A stretch of DNA of 64,000 bases from Chitinophaga ginsengisegetis. GTDB taxonomy: Bacteria > Bacteroidota > Bacteroidia > Chitinophagales > Chitinophagaceae. Location: NCBI RefSeq assembly GCF_900168065.1, contig NZ_FUZZ01000004.1, positions 186,001 through 250,000 on the forward strand. The letters run 5' to 3'. Below are positions 15,982 through 24,649 of the stretch, one piece after another. The notes beneath the pieces were generated by a model, which was not told the DNA's origin, did not search any database, and saw only the letters and a program-made list of their open reading frames with translations. How positions within the stretch are numbered: the first letter of the stretch is position 1; each line of letters opens with the position of its first letter. The translations under genes were made by a program, and so were the position numbers.

Positions 15982-17637
15982 ATGTTTCCATCTACCAATC
16001 CAACAACCACCAAATCGTGGGACGCCTTAAAGAAACACGCTGAAGAAATGAAGAAGGTACATATGCGTGCCTTATTTATGGAAAACAAAGAACGCTTCAG
16101 TGAGTTTTCCCTGAAATTTGAAGACATCCTTTTCGACTATTCCAAGAATATTATTACGGAAGATACCCGCAGCCTGTTATTAGGACTGGCAGCAGAGTGC
16201 GGCGTAGCGGATGCGATCAAAGCGATGTTTGGTGCAGAAAAAATAAACGTTACAGAAAACCGTGCCGTACTGCATACCGCTTTACGCAACACGTCCGATA
16301 AACCTGTTTTACTCGATGGCCGAGACGTAATGCCCGATGTAAAAGCAGTACTGAACAAAATGGATCACATCTGCCGCCAGATCCATTCCGGCGAATGGAA
16401 AGGATACACGGGCAAGCCTATACGTTACATCGTAAATATTGGTATCGGTGGTTCCGACCTCGGCCCGGTAATGGTTACAGAAGCCCTGAAACCTTACTGG
16501 AAGCCTAACATCCAAACCTATTTCGTGTCTAACGTAGATGGTACACACATCGCGGAAACACTGAAAAAAGTAACACCGGACGAAACCCTGTTCCTCATCG
16601 CCTCCAAAACATTTACCACACAGGAAACCATGACCAACGCACACACTGCGCGCAACTGGTTCCTGGAACACGCGGGAGATGAGAAATTTGTAGCTAAACA
16701 TTTCGCCGCTTTATCTACCAACGAAAAAGCGGTGACCGCCTTTGGTATCGATCCTAAAAATATGTTTGAATTCTGGGATTGGGTTGGCGGCCGCTATTCC
16801 CTGTGGTCTGCTATCGGTTTATCTATTGCACTCACCATCGGGTTCGACAACTTCACCCAGTTGCTGGATGGCGCCCATGCGGTAGACAGGCACTTCGCCG
16901 ACACTCCTGCAGAACAGAATATACCTATTATCATGGCGCTGATAGGCCTGTGGTATGGCAACTTCTTTGGCAGCGCCACAGAAGCCATCCTGCCGTACGA
17001 CCAATACATGCACCGCTTTGCCGCTTACTTCCAGCAGGGAAATATGGAAAGCAACGGTAAATCCACAGATCGTACAGGCCATACCGTTAGTTACGAAACC
17101 GGTCCTATCGTTTGGGGCGAACCAGGCACCAACGGTCAGCATGCATTCTATCAGCTCATCCACCAGGGCACCCGCCTGATTCCGTGCGACTTCATCGCAC
17201 CGGCCATCAGCCACAACCCTATCGGTGATCATCATGTGAAACTGTTGTCGAACTTCTTTGCACAAACAGAAGCGCTGATGAATGGTAAAACAGAAGCAGA
17301 AGTACGTGCAGAACTGGAAAAGTCCGGCGCTCCTGCTGAAGAAATTGCGAAGATCCTGCCATCGAAAATTTTCCCTGGCAACCGTCCTACCAACTCCTTC
17401 CTGGTAAAAGAAATAACACCACGCTCACTCGGCTCACTGATTGCGCTGTACGAACACAAGATCTTTGTGCAGGGTGTAATCTGGAACATCTACAGCTTCG
17501 ACCAATGGGGTGTGGAACTGGGCAAGCAGTTAGCGAGTAAGATATTGCCTGAACTGGAAAACAACGACATCATACTGAACCATGATGCGAGTACGAATGG
17601 ACTGATCAATGCGTGGAAAGGCATGCGTACGGCGTAG
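15982..17637 (+). CDS. pgi: Glucose-6-phosphate isomerase
   Basis: Interconverts glucose 6-phosphate and fructose 6-phosphate in glycolysis and gluconeogenesis. The 551-aa length matches the large (E. coli/eukaryote) subtype. Signature stretches are [20 protein letters not shown] (about 151-170), [13 protein letters not shown] near 208, the PGI signature around [18 protein letters not shown] (about 268), and GNMESNGKS near 351. The C-terminal catalytic Lys region is [16 protein letters not shown]-rich hairpin and a large inverted repeat follow the stop. Confidence 0.97.
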   Translation: MFPSTNPTTTKSWDALKKHAEEMKKVHMRALFMENKERFSEFSLKFEDILFDYSKNIITEDTRSLLLGLAAECGVADAIKAMFGAEKINVTENRAVLHTALRNTSDKPVLLDGRDVMPDVKAVLNKMDHICRQIHSGEWKGYTGKPIRYIVNIGIGGSDLGPVMVTEALKPYWKPNIQTYFVSNVDGTHIAETLKKVTPDETLFLIASKTFTTQETMTNAHTARNWFLEHAGDEKFVAKHFAALSTNEKAVTAFGIDPKNMFEFWDWVGGRYSLWSAIGLSIALTIGFDNFTQLLDGAHAVDRHFADTPAEQNIPIIMALIGLWYGNFFGSATEAILPYDQYMHRFAAYFQQGNMESNGKSTDRTGHTVSYETGPIVWGEPGTNGQHAFYQLIHQGTRLIPCDFIAPAISHNPIGDHHVKLLSNFFAQTEALMNGKTEAEVRAELEKSGAPAEEIAKILPSKIFPGNRPTNSFLVKEITPRSLGSLIALYEHKIFVQGVIWNIYSFDQWGVELGKQLASKILPELENNDIILNHDASTNGLINAWKGMRTA

Positions 17638-17639
17638 TT

Positions 17640-17656
17640 GTTCGCCTTCGGCGAAC
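17640..17656 (+). terminator. Strong GC hairpin after pgi
   Basis: GTTCGCC-TTC-GGCGAAC: a perfect 7-bp stem with a 3-base loop, beginning two bases past the pgi stop. No T-tract follows, so it may act as an mRNA 3' end stabiliser or part of a terminator with the inverted repeat that starts at 17657. Confidence 0.4.
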
Positions 17657-17854
17657 GCGGATTTTGTCTTTCTCAGGATTAACCTGATTATACTGATTTA
17701 CTTTTTTGATTTTATAAAGATTAAGAAAAGATAAAATTGAGAAATAAAATAAGGGAGATATAGGCGAATACCGCCTATATCTCCCTTAATCATTTATAAA
17801 ATCAAAAAAGTAAATCAGTATAATCAGGTTAATCCTGAGAAAGACAAAATCCGC
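17657..17854. repeat. Nested perfect inverted repeat (62-bp arms), dispersed repeat copy C
   Basis: The left arm 17657-17718 and right arm 17793-17854 are perfect reverse complements over 62 bp. The outer 44 bp of each arm match the dispersed repeat family (copies A, B, D), so this is two copies head to head. Inside is a second hairpin: 17750-17766 and 17772-17788, a 17-bp perfect stem with loop AATAC. A third possible pairing, GATTAAG (17719-17725) with CTTAATC (17785-17791), would compete with the inner hairpin. There is no coding capacity. AAC flanks both ends, too short to call a target duplication. Confidence 0.9.
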
Positions 17855-17860
17855 AACAAT

Positions 17861-17888
17861 AAAAAACCCCCGGAGAAATCCGGAGGTT
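17861..17888 (-). terminator. Terminator of the PUR-like gene
   Basis: On the minus strand CCTCCGGA-TTTC-TCCGGGGG forms a GC-rich stem-loop followed by TTTTTT. It lies about 40 bp past the stop codon at 17926. Confidence 0.75.
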
Positions 17889-17925
17889 GCCTATTATTTT
17901 TTGTAAAAATCTCTAAGTAAAAATC

Positions 17926-18366
17926 TTACCATTTGTCTACCTCATCAGAGCTATGTGAAGCCGGGGCGGCTACTGACGCCTCAACAGGGACTTCCACCTC
18001 TACAGGGACTACTGAAGCGCGTACTTCAGATCCATCTGCTTCTGTTTCGTCCTGTTCTTCCTGCACATAATCATGGTTGTAGGCATCAAAGTCGAAATCG
18101 GGCATCAACTCAGTTTTAACATAGTTGATGGTTTCGGTTAGTGCGTTCAGGAACTTGTTGAAGTCCTCCTTGTACAGGAATACCTTGTGCCTGTCATAAC
18201 CGTTGTCATTAAAACGCTTCTTACTTTCTGTTATAGTAAGAAAATAGTCGTTTCCCCGAGTGGTCTTTACATCAAAGAAGTACGTTCTTCTTTTGCCCGC
18301 TTTCAATCGTTTAGAAAAGATGCTATCATTGTTTCTTTCCTGTTGATTGTTGTTTTCGTACGCCAC
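17926..18366 (-). CDS. DUF3276 / PUR-alpha-like nucleic-acid-binding protein
   Basis: A 146-aa protein whose residues about 16-100 match the DUF3276/PUR family (FSKRLKAGKRRTYFFDVKTT, then DYFLTITESKKRF and FLYKEDFNKFLNALTETINY). PUR-repeat proteins bind single-stranded DNA or RNA; the Borrelia member is a regulator. The C-terminal 45 residues are acidic and low in complexity (VEVEVPVEASVAAPA). The start is a GTG at 18366. It stands alone, with its own terminator at 17861-17888. Confidence 0.85.
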   Translation of the reverse strand: MAYENNNQQERNNDSIFSKRLKAGKRRTYFFDVKTTRGNDYFLTITESKKRFNDNGYDRHKVFLYKEDFNKFLNALTETINYVKTELMPDFDFDAYNHDYVQEEQDETEADGSEVRASVVPVEVEVPVEASVAAPASHSSDEVDKW

Positions 18367-18523
18367 AGTTGATAGATTTAAGTGTTAACGAATCAAATCC
18401 TGTTACAATAAGAGACAAATATACTATTGTTTTACAAATATCAAAATATTTTTAAATGATTTTGAAAAATCATAAAAGCCGCGTGTAACGGGCTGCGACA
18501 GGGTATATACAAGCACATGATTG

Positions 18524-20320
18524 CTACTCACTTACACTTTCATCATCGCCGGATTGCTGACGCGCGTATAGTTCTGCGTAGTATCCATTCAATGATAATA
18601 AATCATTATGTGTCCCCTGCTCTACAATCTTTCCTTCATCGAGTACAATTATGCTATCGAACTCAAACAAGGCAAAGATCCGGTGAGTGATAATAATGGC
18701 AGTTTTATTTTTCAGATAGGCATACAGGTTACCTATAATCTCTTTTTCGGTGCGGGCGTCTACGGCAGAGAGGCAGTCGTCGAAGATAAGGATATTGGGA
18801 TCCTTGATCAGCGCCCTCGCAATGGAGATCCGCTGCTTCTGTCCCCCGCTGAGCGTTACGCCCCGCTCCCCGATGGCGGTATCAAAGCCGTCGTTGAAGC
18901 CCAGGATGTCTTTCTCCACAGAAGCTTGCCTGGCAGCGGTTTGCACGGTTTCAATGCTGGCGCTCGGATCGCCGAAGCGAATGTTATTGGCAATGCTGTC
19001 GGAAAACAGGAACACATCCTGCGGTACATAACTGATCTGGCCACGCAAATCGGCCAGCCGGAGGTGACGGATATCCTGGTCGTCTACCATCACCTTCCCC
19101 TCCTGCGGATCGTACATCCGGATGAGCAGCTGCGCCAGCGTACTTTTACCGGAACCCGTTCTGCCAATCACCGCTACCTTCTGCCCCGGTTTGATATGCA
19201 GGTTAAAATTGCTGATGGCGGTAATCCCCGTATGCGGATAAGTAAAGGTTACATTCTCCAGGCGCACCCCTCCTTTCAGCTTCACCGATTTCGCATCCGG
19301 CTCATCCTTAATAGCAGGCGCTATCTGTAAAAATTCGTTTATACGTTGCTGTGAGGCCGCCGCACGCTGGATCATAGACGCTACCATCCCGATAGAAAAG
19401 AACGGGAACATCAGCATGTTTACATAAATCACAAACTCCGCCAGGTTGCCCACCGTAATGTTCCCCCGGATCACCTGGATACCGCCAATGAAAATAGTAA
19501 GGATCACACTCAGGCCAATCATCAGCGCCATAGTGGGCTGGAACAGGGCATCTGTTTTAGCAAGACTGATAGAACTATCTTTATACGCTTCACTGGCTTC
19601 TTCAAAATGACGCGCGCTTGCATCTTCCTGGATATATGATTTTATTACGCGGATACCGGAATAAGATTCCTGCGCAATGGAAGTGATGTTGGATAACTGG
19701 GCCTGGATCCGCTCACTTTTACGGTGAATAATCCTGTTCACATAATAAATGGTTAAGGCCAGGAAAGGCAATGGCGATAAGGTATACAGCGTCAGCAACG
19801 GGTTTACCTGCAACATCAGGTATACAATGATCACAATGAGAAATAAAGTCCGGGATGCATACATAATAGCAGGACCTACGTACATGCGTACCCGTGATAC
19901 ATCTTCTGTAATACGGCTCATCAGGTCGCCGGTACGATGCATCTTAAAAAAGTTAAGATCCAGCTTCTGATAATGCTGGTAAATTTCATTCTTCAGATCA
20001 TACTCAATATGACGGCTCATCACAATCAGCGTTTGCCGTTGCAGGAACAGAAAGAATCCGCTCAGTAATGCGAAGATGAGGATGCTTACGCCGTAAAACG
20101 CCAGTACATGCGTGAAATCGGCACGGAATGCCACTTTCAGCGCGGTATTATCCAGCAACCGGTATTCGTCGATATTATGCGCCAGCAGGTCGAAGATCTG
20201 GCGGACCATGATAGGCTGGAAAACACTGAATACAATGGATATAGCGGTAAACAACAATCCCAGGATCAGCAGCCATTTATTGGTAAGAAAGTATTTATTA
20301 AGCGCGGCAAGGTGTTTCAA
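18524..20320 (-). CDS. ABC exporter, fused permease/ATPase (MdlA/YheI-like)
   Basis: A 598-aa half-transporter: six-helix transmembrane domain (about 15-325), then a nucleotide-binding domain. Visible are Walker A (GRTGSGKST, about 392), the Q-loop (YVPQDVFLFS), the signature LSGGQKQRISIARAL and Walker B ILIFDDCLSAVD, followed by the H-loop (IIITHR). After Walker B the usual catalytic Glu is Asp (FDD), as in the degenerate half of heterodimeric MdlA/YheI-type exporters. The neighbouring genes do not encode a partner subunit. The start is a TTG at 20320. Substrates are unknown. Confidence 0.9.
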   Translation of the reverse strand: MKHLAALNKYFLTNKWLLILGLLFTAISIVFSVFQPIMVRQIFDLLAHNIDEYRLLDNTALKVAFRADFTHVLAFYGVSILIFALLSGFFLFLQRQTLIVMSRHIEYDLKNEIYQHYQKLDLNFFKMHRTGDLMSRITEDVSRVRMYVGPAIMYASRTLFLIVIIVYLMLQVNPLLTLYTLSPLPFLALTIYYVNRIIHRKSERIQAQLSNITSIAQESYSGIRVIKSYIQEDASARHFEEASEAYKDSSISLAKTDALFQPTMALMIGLSVILTIFIGGIQVIRGNITVGNLAEFVIYVNMLMFPFFSIGMVASMIQRAAASQQRINEFLQIAPAIKDEPDAKSVKLKGGVRLENVTFTYPHTGITAISNFNLHIKPGQKVAVIGRTGSGKSTLAQLLIRMYDPQEGKVMVDDQDIRHLRLADLRGQISYVPQDVFLFSDSIANNIRFGDPSASIETVQTAARQASVEKDILGFNDGFDTAIGERGVTLSGGQKQRISIARALIKDPNILIFDDCLSAVDARTEKEIIGNLYAYLKNKTAIIITHRIFALFEFDSIIVLDEGKIVEQGTHNDLLSLNGYYAELYARQQSGDDESVSE

Positions 20321-20378
20321 TGGTCGTCAATTTGCAAACAAAAATAAGGCATTCGAAGCATATAGCTATAAAGGAGAA

Positions 20379-20409
20379 GACCCGGGCAGATAATCTCTCC
20401 GCCCGGGTC
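20379..20409 (-). terminator. Perfect GC-rich hairpin between the lipoprotein and ABC genes
   Basis: GACCCGGGC at 20379-20387 and GCCCGGGTC at 20401-20409 are perfect arms with a 13-base loop. It lies 22 bp past the stop of the lipoprotein gene (minus strand) and is followed on that strand by TTCTCCTTT, a poor T-tract. It is probably a terminator or processing hairpin. Confidence 0.55.
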
Positions 20410-20431
20410 CTCTCTCAAAAAAATATATACT

Positions 20432-21010
20432 TTACTTCGCGGTAAAAGACCCCAGGATCTCTTCCAGCGCCGGTTCATATTTCACCAGGTCGTTGGCAAG
20501 TGTAGTGAGGGTAATAGCGTAAGCGATATTATTTTTCACCAGGATGGTTACCTCTCCGTTAAGCAGGGTACCGCTTTCGCGGTGGGCATACTGGCATTTC
20601 ATCCATTTGGCTTTTACGCCGGTAACGGTACGTTCGCCGGTATCTATCTTTTTATAATCCACGAAGAAACTTTCCATTTCTTTCTGGGTGCTTTCCATCA
20701 CCTTATCCAGCGTAAATCCTTTCTTCAGTTCCTGTGTAACAATATTTACATTGGCCTGAAAGGTGCTGTCGTCGGTGATTGGCGCCATCATAAAGGTGTA
20801 TTCAATCCGGCTCATCACGGTATCTATCTTTGTCCAGCCGGTGGGGGTATTTACCGTAAAGGTTCCTCTGCCGGCGTTCATGCCCGGCGATTTCCCTGCC
20901 AGCTCCAGTACTTCTTCGCTGCTTAATTCTTTAGGGGATTTGGACGCATTGTTGCAGGCTGCAATGCTTAACAAACAAACTGCTGCTGCGGAGATCAATT
21001 GTAGTTTCAT
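20432..21010 (-). CDS. Lipoprotein, possibly PsbP/DcrB-like
   Basis: A 192-aa lipoprotein: the ATG at 21010 gives MKLQLISAAAVCLLSIAACNN, with a lipobox ending in Cys19. The mature part (FTVNTPTGWTKIDTVMSRIE, later SFFVDYKKIDTGERTVTGVK and GEVTILVKNNIAYAITLTT) has the layout of the PsbP/DcrB fold: a folded beta-sheet domain with a conserved xxPxGW start. That assignment is tentative. It lies between the purC terminator and an ABC exporter, all on the minus strand. Confidence 0.75.
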   Translation of the reverse strand: MKLQLISAAAVCLLSIAACNNASKSPKELSSEEVLELAGKSPGMNAGRGTFTVNTPTGWTKIDTVMSRIEYTFMMAPITDDSTFQANVNIVTQELKKGFTLDKVMESTQKEMESFFVDYKKIDTGERTVTGVKAKWMKCQYAHRESGTLLNGEVTILVKNNIAYAITLTTLANDLVKYEPALEEILGSFTAK

Positions 21011-21023
21011 CGTGCACAAGGGA

Positions 21024-21054
21024 TAAAAAACCGCTCCGGCGTTGCACCGGAGCG
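21024..21054 (-). terminator. Rho-independent terminator of purC
   Basis: On the minus strand CGCTCCGG-TGCAACG-CCGGAGCG (8-bp perfect stem) is followed by GGTTTTTT. It lies 10 bp past the purC stop. Confidence 0.85.
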
Positions 21055-21063
21055 ATTGGGTGA

Positions 21064-21993
21064 TTATAAACTTTTCAGTGCAGCTATTATCCTGGATTCT
21101 GCATCCGCAGCCGCTACTTCTTCTTTCACAAATTTCTGACCGGTAATATTTTCAAACAGTTCAATGTAACGTTCGCTTACGCTTGTTACAAATTCGTCTG
21201 TCATTTCCGGTACCTGCTGACCATCTTTACCCTGGAAACCGTTTGCCATCAGCCATTCACGTACAAATTCCTTGCTGAGCTGTTTCTGCTGGGCGCCGTT
21301 TTTCTGGTTCTCTTCATAACCTTCCGCGTAAAAATAACGGGAAGAATCAGGAGTATGAATTTCGTCGATAACATAAATGGTATCGCCGATTTTACCGAAT
21401 TCGTATTTGGTATCTACCAGGATCAGTCCGCGTTTGGCGGCCATTTCCTTACCTCTTTCAAACAAGGCGAGGGTATACTTTTCAAGTTGTTCGTAGTCCT
21501 CCTTACTTACCAATCCCTGTGCGATGATCTCATCACGGGAAATATCCTCATCATGTCCTTCATGCGCTTTGGTAGTTGGAGTAATGATGGGCGACGGGAA
21601 GAAATCGTTTTCCTTCAGTCCTTCCGGCATCGTTACACCACACAGTACACGTTCGCCGGATTTGTAAGTTCTCCAGGCGTGACCAGTGAGGTTACCACGT
21701 ACCACCATTTCCACCGGGAAAGTTTCGCATTTCAGCCCGATAGTTACATTTGGCAGCGGAGAAGATTTTACCCAGTTAGGAACGATATCTTTAGTCGCTT
21801 CCAGCATAATGGCCGCAACCTGGTTCAGCACCTGTCCTTTGTAGGGGATCGGGCGTGGCAGCACCACATCAAATGCAGAGATACGATCGCTTACTACCAT
21901 TACCATCAGCCTGTCATCAATGGTATAAACATCACGTACTTTCCCTTTGTAAAAGGCAGTTTGACCTGGTAATTTGAAATTTGACTCTAACAT
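21064..21993 (-). CDS. purC: Phosphoribosylaminoimidazole-succinocarboxamide synthase
   Basis: Ligates aspartate to CAIR with ATP, a middle step of purine synthesis. The 309-aa length matches the long (yeast-like) SAICAR synthetase subtype. Signatures include [20 protein letters not shown] (about 17-36), [40 protein letters not shown] and [20 protein letters not shown] (about 196-215), then [12 protein letters not shown]. It is a single gene, and a TACTTTTG box lies 50 bp upstream. Confidence 0.97.
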   Translation of the reverse strand: MLESNFKLPGQTAFYKGKVRDVYTIDDRLMVMVVSDRISAFDVVLPRPIPYKGQVLNQVAAIMLEATKDIVPNWVKSSPLPNVTIGLKCETFPVEMVVRGNLTGHAWRTYKSGERVLCGVTMPEGLKENDFFPSPIITPTTKAHEGHDEDISRDEIIAQGLVSKEDYEQLEKYTLALFERGKEMAAKRGLILVDTKYEFGKIGDTIYVIDEIHTPDSSRYFYAEGYEENQKNGAQQKQLSKEFVREWLMANGFQGKDGQQVPEMTDEFVTSVSERYIELFENITGQKFVKEEVAAADAESRIIAALKSL

Positions 21994-22042
21994 GAATAAA
22001 AAAATATTAATAATTAAAGATGAAAACCACTTTTACGAGATG

Positions 22043-22050
22043 CAAAAGTA
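22043..22050 (-). promoter_or_regulatory. Putative -7 promoter box for purC
   Basis: TACTTTTG on the minus strand fits TAnnTTTG exactly, 50 bp before the purC ATG. No clear -33 TTTG. Confidence 0.4.
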
Positions 22051-22102
22051 ATCATGAATCACTTGATTTATTACGATCGTGTAATTTTTTTTCGGGAGAT
22101 GA

Positions 22103-23470
22103 TTAACGGATGCCCGACAACTGCCTGCTGTTGCTGGCGTAAGGCCGGAGCAGGCTGATGATCACTTCATTTTCGGCGTAAGGGGTAAGATAATCCCGCA
22201 CGTGCGCTGCTTCGGCGGTATTCACTTCTGCGGGCACATAACCCATTCCATAAAAACGGCCCTTCTCCATCAGGATGCAGCTTTTTTCGCTGCTGTTGCG
22301 GCCTTTGTCTACGATGATCACGGAAGGTTGTTGTTCCTGTAAAAATGCAATCGCCGCTTTCATGCGCTCATTATAGCTTTCGGGCCGTTCTACCTTTTGG
22401 CAGGCGCCCTTGCACGTACCGGCGGTAATGCCGGCGCAGGTGCCATCGCCTTTTTGCAGGAAGCAGAGTTTGGGGCACAGCTGGAATTCCTTTATCAGCG
22501 AGCGTAACAGCCGGTGACCATCTATCAGCAGGTTAAAGCTGTGTACGGGGTGCGAATACTTCCGCTTCTTTTCTATGGCCAGCCGCAGGTATCCCTGCTG
22601 GTCTTCAAACAGGTAAAATCCATACCTGAACTCCACCCGTTTCTGGGCGTAGTTGAAAACAGGCCACAGGCGCTTTATTTCAACAGATTCCAGGATGCAG
22701 GCCATCAGCTCCGTAGCCGTTTCCTGGTAGGAAATGCGGTGAATGGTACGCAGGAAATTCTGCCGCTGGCGGCTGGTGCTATGGCCGGTAAAATGGCTGT
22801 TCACCCGTTTAGCCAGGTCTTTTGCTTTGCCTACGTATACTACTTTGTCTTTGTGATCGTGGAAATAATAAACACCGGGGTGAGCCGGCAATCCCTTTAC
22901 CTGTTCCGGTGGCAGGTTAGGCGGCAGGAACTGTTCCTTTGATCCTACCTTCAGCATGGAAGCGATCACCTTCTCTTTATCGTTGGCCAGCAGCATCCCG
23001 AAAAGCACGGTGGTGGCTTCCGCATCGCCGCCGGCCCGGTGCCGGCCATTTACCGGTATGCTGAAATGGCGGCAGATATTACCCAGGCTATATGATTTCA
23101 GCCCCGGGAATATTTTGCGTCCCAACCGTACCGTGCACAGCTTCTTTGATTGCAGGTCGAACCCTGCATTAGCCAGCTGGTGCTTTATAAAGGAGTAATC
23201 GAAGTTTACATTATGGGCTACAAAGATCCGGTCTTTCAGCAGGTCGTATAATAAAGGAGCGATGGCCTCAAAGGGAGGAGCATCCGCCACCATACTGTTG
23301 CTGATACCTGTCAGTGATTCTATGTAATAAGGAATGGGGATTCCGGGGTTTACCAGGGTTTGGTAATGCTGCGTGACTTCGTTCCCGTTATACAGGAAAA
23401 CGGCGATCTCCGTTATACCATTGGCGCTGGCATGCCCGCCCGTCGTTTCAATATCTACAATTGCATACAT
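22103..23470 (-). CDS. DnaQ-like 3'-5' exonuclease fused to UvrC/Cho-like GIY-YIG nuclease
   Basis: A 455-aa two-nuclease fusion. Residues about 1-170 form a DEDDh exonuclease (VDIETTGGHASANGITEIAV; HNVNFDYSFIKHQL; HRAGGDAEATTVL). Residues about 195-280 form a GIY-YIG domain (GVYYFHDHKDKVVYVGKAKD, followed by KRVNSHF). A four-cysteine patch near 340-370 (CPKLCFLQKGDGTC, then TCKGAC) resembles the cysteine motif of UvrC/Cho. The fusion is known in actinobacteria and Bacteroidota and is thought to act in repair. It starts 3 bp after the stop of an ABC-2 permease gene and is probably the last gene of that operon. Confidence 0.92.
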   Translation of the reverse strand: MYAIVDIETTGGHASANGITEIAVFLYNGNEVTQHYQTLVNPGIPIPYYIESLTGISNSMVADAPPFEAIAPLLYDLLKDRIFVAHNVNFDYSFIKHQLANAGFDLQSKKLCTVRLGRKIFPGLKSYSLGNICRHFSIPVNGRHRAGGDAEATTVLFGMLLANDKEKVIASMLKVGSKEQFLPPNLPPEQVKGLPAHPGVYYFHDHKDKVVYVGKAKDLAKRVNSHFTGHSTSRQRQNFLRTIHRISYQETATELMACILESVEIKRLWPVFNYAQKRVEFRYGFYLFEDQQGYLRLAIEKKRKYSHPVHSFNLLIDGHRLLRSLIKEFQLCPKLCFLQKGDGTCAGITAGTCKGACQKVERPESYNERMKAAIAFLQEQQPSVIIVDKGRNSSEKSCILMEKGRFYGMGYVPAEVNTAEAAHVRDYLTPYAENEVIISLLRPYASNSRQLSGIR

Positions 23471-23473
23471 CAG

Positions 23474-24649
23474 CTACAAATATATGGATTGTTGCCGCTT
23501 ATTCAAGCGCCTTAATCCAAGTAAGGCCAGCAGGGTATAAAACCCTGACAGCGCCACCAAATGCAATACAGAAGCCGCATTATCGCCCAGGGTACCGCCC
23601 ATTTGTACGATGGACTGGTACACCCTGAGGAAAGGCGTGGTAGGCACCATCGACGATACCCACTGCAGCGGTACCGGCAGCGATTCATACGGCCATGCAT
23701 AGCCGGCGATGAGGAATACCGGGTACGTGGAAAACACCATCATCTGCGCCGCCATCAGCTGGCTGCGGAACATGCTTCCGAGCCATATCCCCAGCGGGAT
23801 CAGCGTAAAAAAGAAAAGGAAGAACACCACCGCCACATCCAGCACCCGTCCGCGGAAGGGGATGTTGAGGGTGGTATAGTTAACCGTCATAAAGAAAAAA
23901 GCATAACAGCAAAAAAGCAGCATATAAAAAAGGCCCTTCCCCCAAAGGGTGGCCGACAGGCCGCCACCGCCGGTTTTCACCAGTTCCGGTACGCGTCCTT
24001 TTTCTTTGTCGAGCGCCATACTTTCGGAAAGTCCGATCAGCAGCGTTTGCTGCAATATGAGCGCCAGCAGCCCCGGTAGCAGGAACGCACCATAACTGGA
24101 CCGGGCGTTATACATTGGCCGGTAGTCGAGATTCACCGGTTGGGTTTCCCGCAAAGCCATCTGAGAATTCAATCCCTGCATTTCATTATACTTCAGCCGT
24201 ACCCCCGCCCCTACGGTAAGCGCCAGCGTGGTAATACCGCCGGCCAGTTCGCTGGAAGGCAGGAACCGCGCGGCATTCACAGCCAGCACAATATCGGCCT
24301 GTTGCAGGGCCAGCACTTTTTTCTCTACGCCGCGGGGAATATACAGGTAGCCCTGGCATTCGCCATAGTACATTTTGTCCTGCGCATCCTGTAAGTCCCT
24401 CGCGCCTGTTACGGCTGCAATCTGCATTTTATTGAGCTGCTGCAGGAAGGCGCGGGATAGTTCACTTTTGTCGTCGTCGGCAACGGCCAGTAATACTTTC
24501 TCTTCTACCTTATAACTATAAATACTGCCATAGAAAAAAGCATAGAGGAGCGGCGCTATCAGCAGGGTAAGCAACAAGCTGTGGTCGGTGGCCACCAGCC
24601 TTACTTCCCGCAGGAACAACCGGGTGATATGCTGAAAAAAATCACGCAT
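23474..24649 (-). CDS. ABC-2 type permease, second of pair
   Basis: A 391-aa ABC-2/YhhJ-like membrane protein: an N-terminal span (about 24-44), a large extracytoplasmic domain (about 50-180) and five C-terminal spans (from about 185: FLLPGLLALILQQTLLIGLS). Its start overlaps the preceding permease gene by 8 bp, so the two are translationally coupled and probably heterodimerise. The group lacks an ATP-binding subunit. The likely role is export through the HlyD/TolC partners encoded upstream. Confidence 0.88.
   Translation of the reverse strand: MRDFFQHITRLFLREVRLVATDHSLLLTLLIAPLLYAFFYGSIYSYKVEEKVLLAVADDDKSELSRAFLQQLNKMQIAAVTGARDLQDAQDKMYYGECQGYLYIPRGVEKKVLALQQADIVLAVNAARFLPSSELAGGITTLALTVGAGVRLKYNEMQGLNSQMALRETQPVNLDYRPMYNARSSYGAFLLPGLLALILQQTLLIGLSESMALDKEKGRVPELVKTGGGGLSATLWGKGLFYMLLFCCYAFFFMTVNYTTLNIPFRGRVLDVAVVFFLFFFTLIPLGIWLGSMFRSQLMAAQMMVFSTYPVFLIAGYAWPYESLPVPLQWVSSMVPTTPFLRVYQSIVQMGGTLGDNAASVLHLVALSGFYTLLALLGLRRLNKRQQSIYL

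Noticed and set aside
17657-17854. Insertion sequence or MITE
   Set aside because: No transposase, and only AAC flanks both ends, too short to be trusted as a target duplication. Called a repeat instead; mobility stays open.
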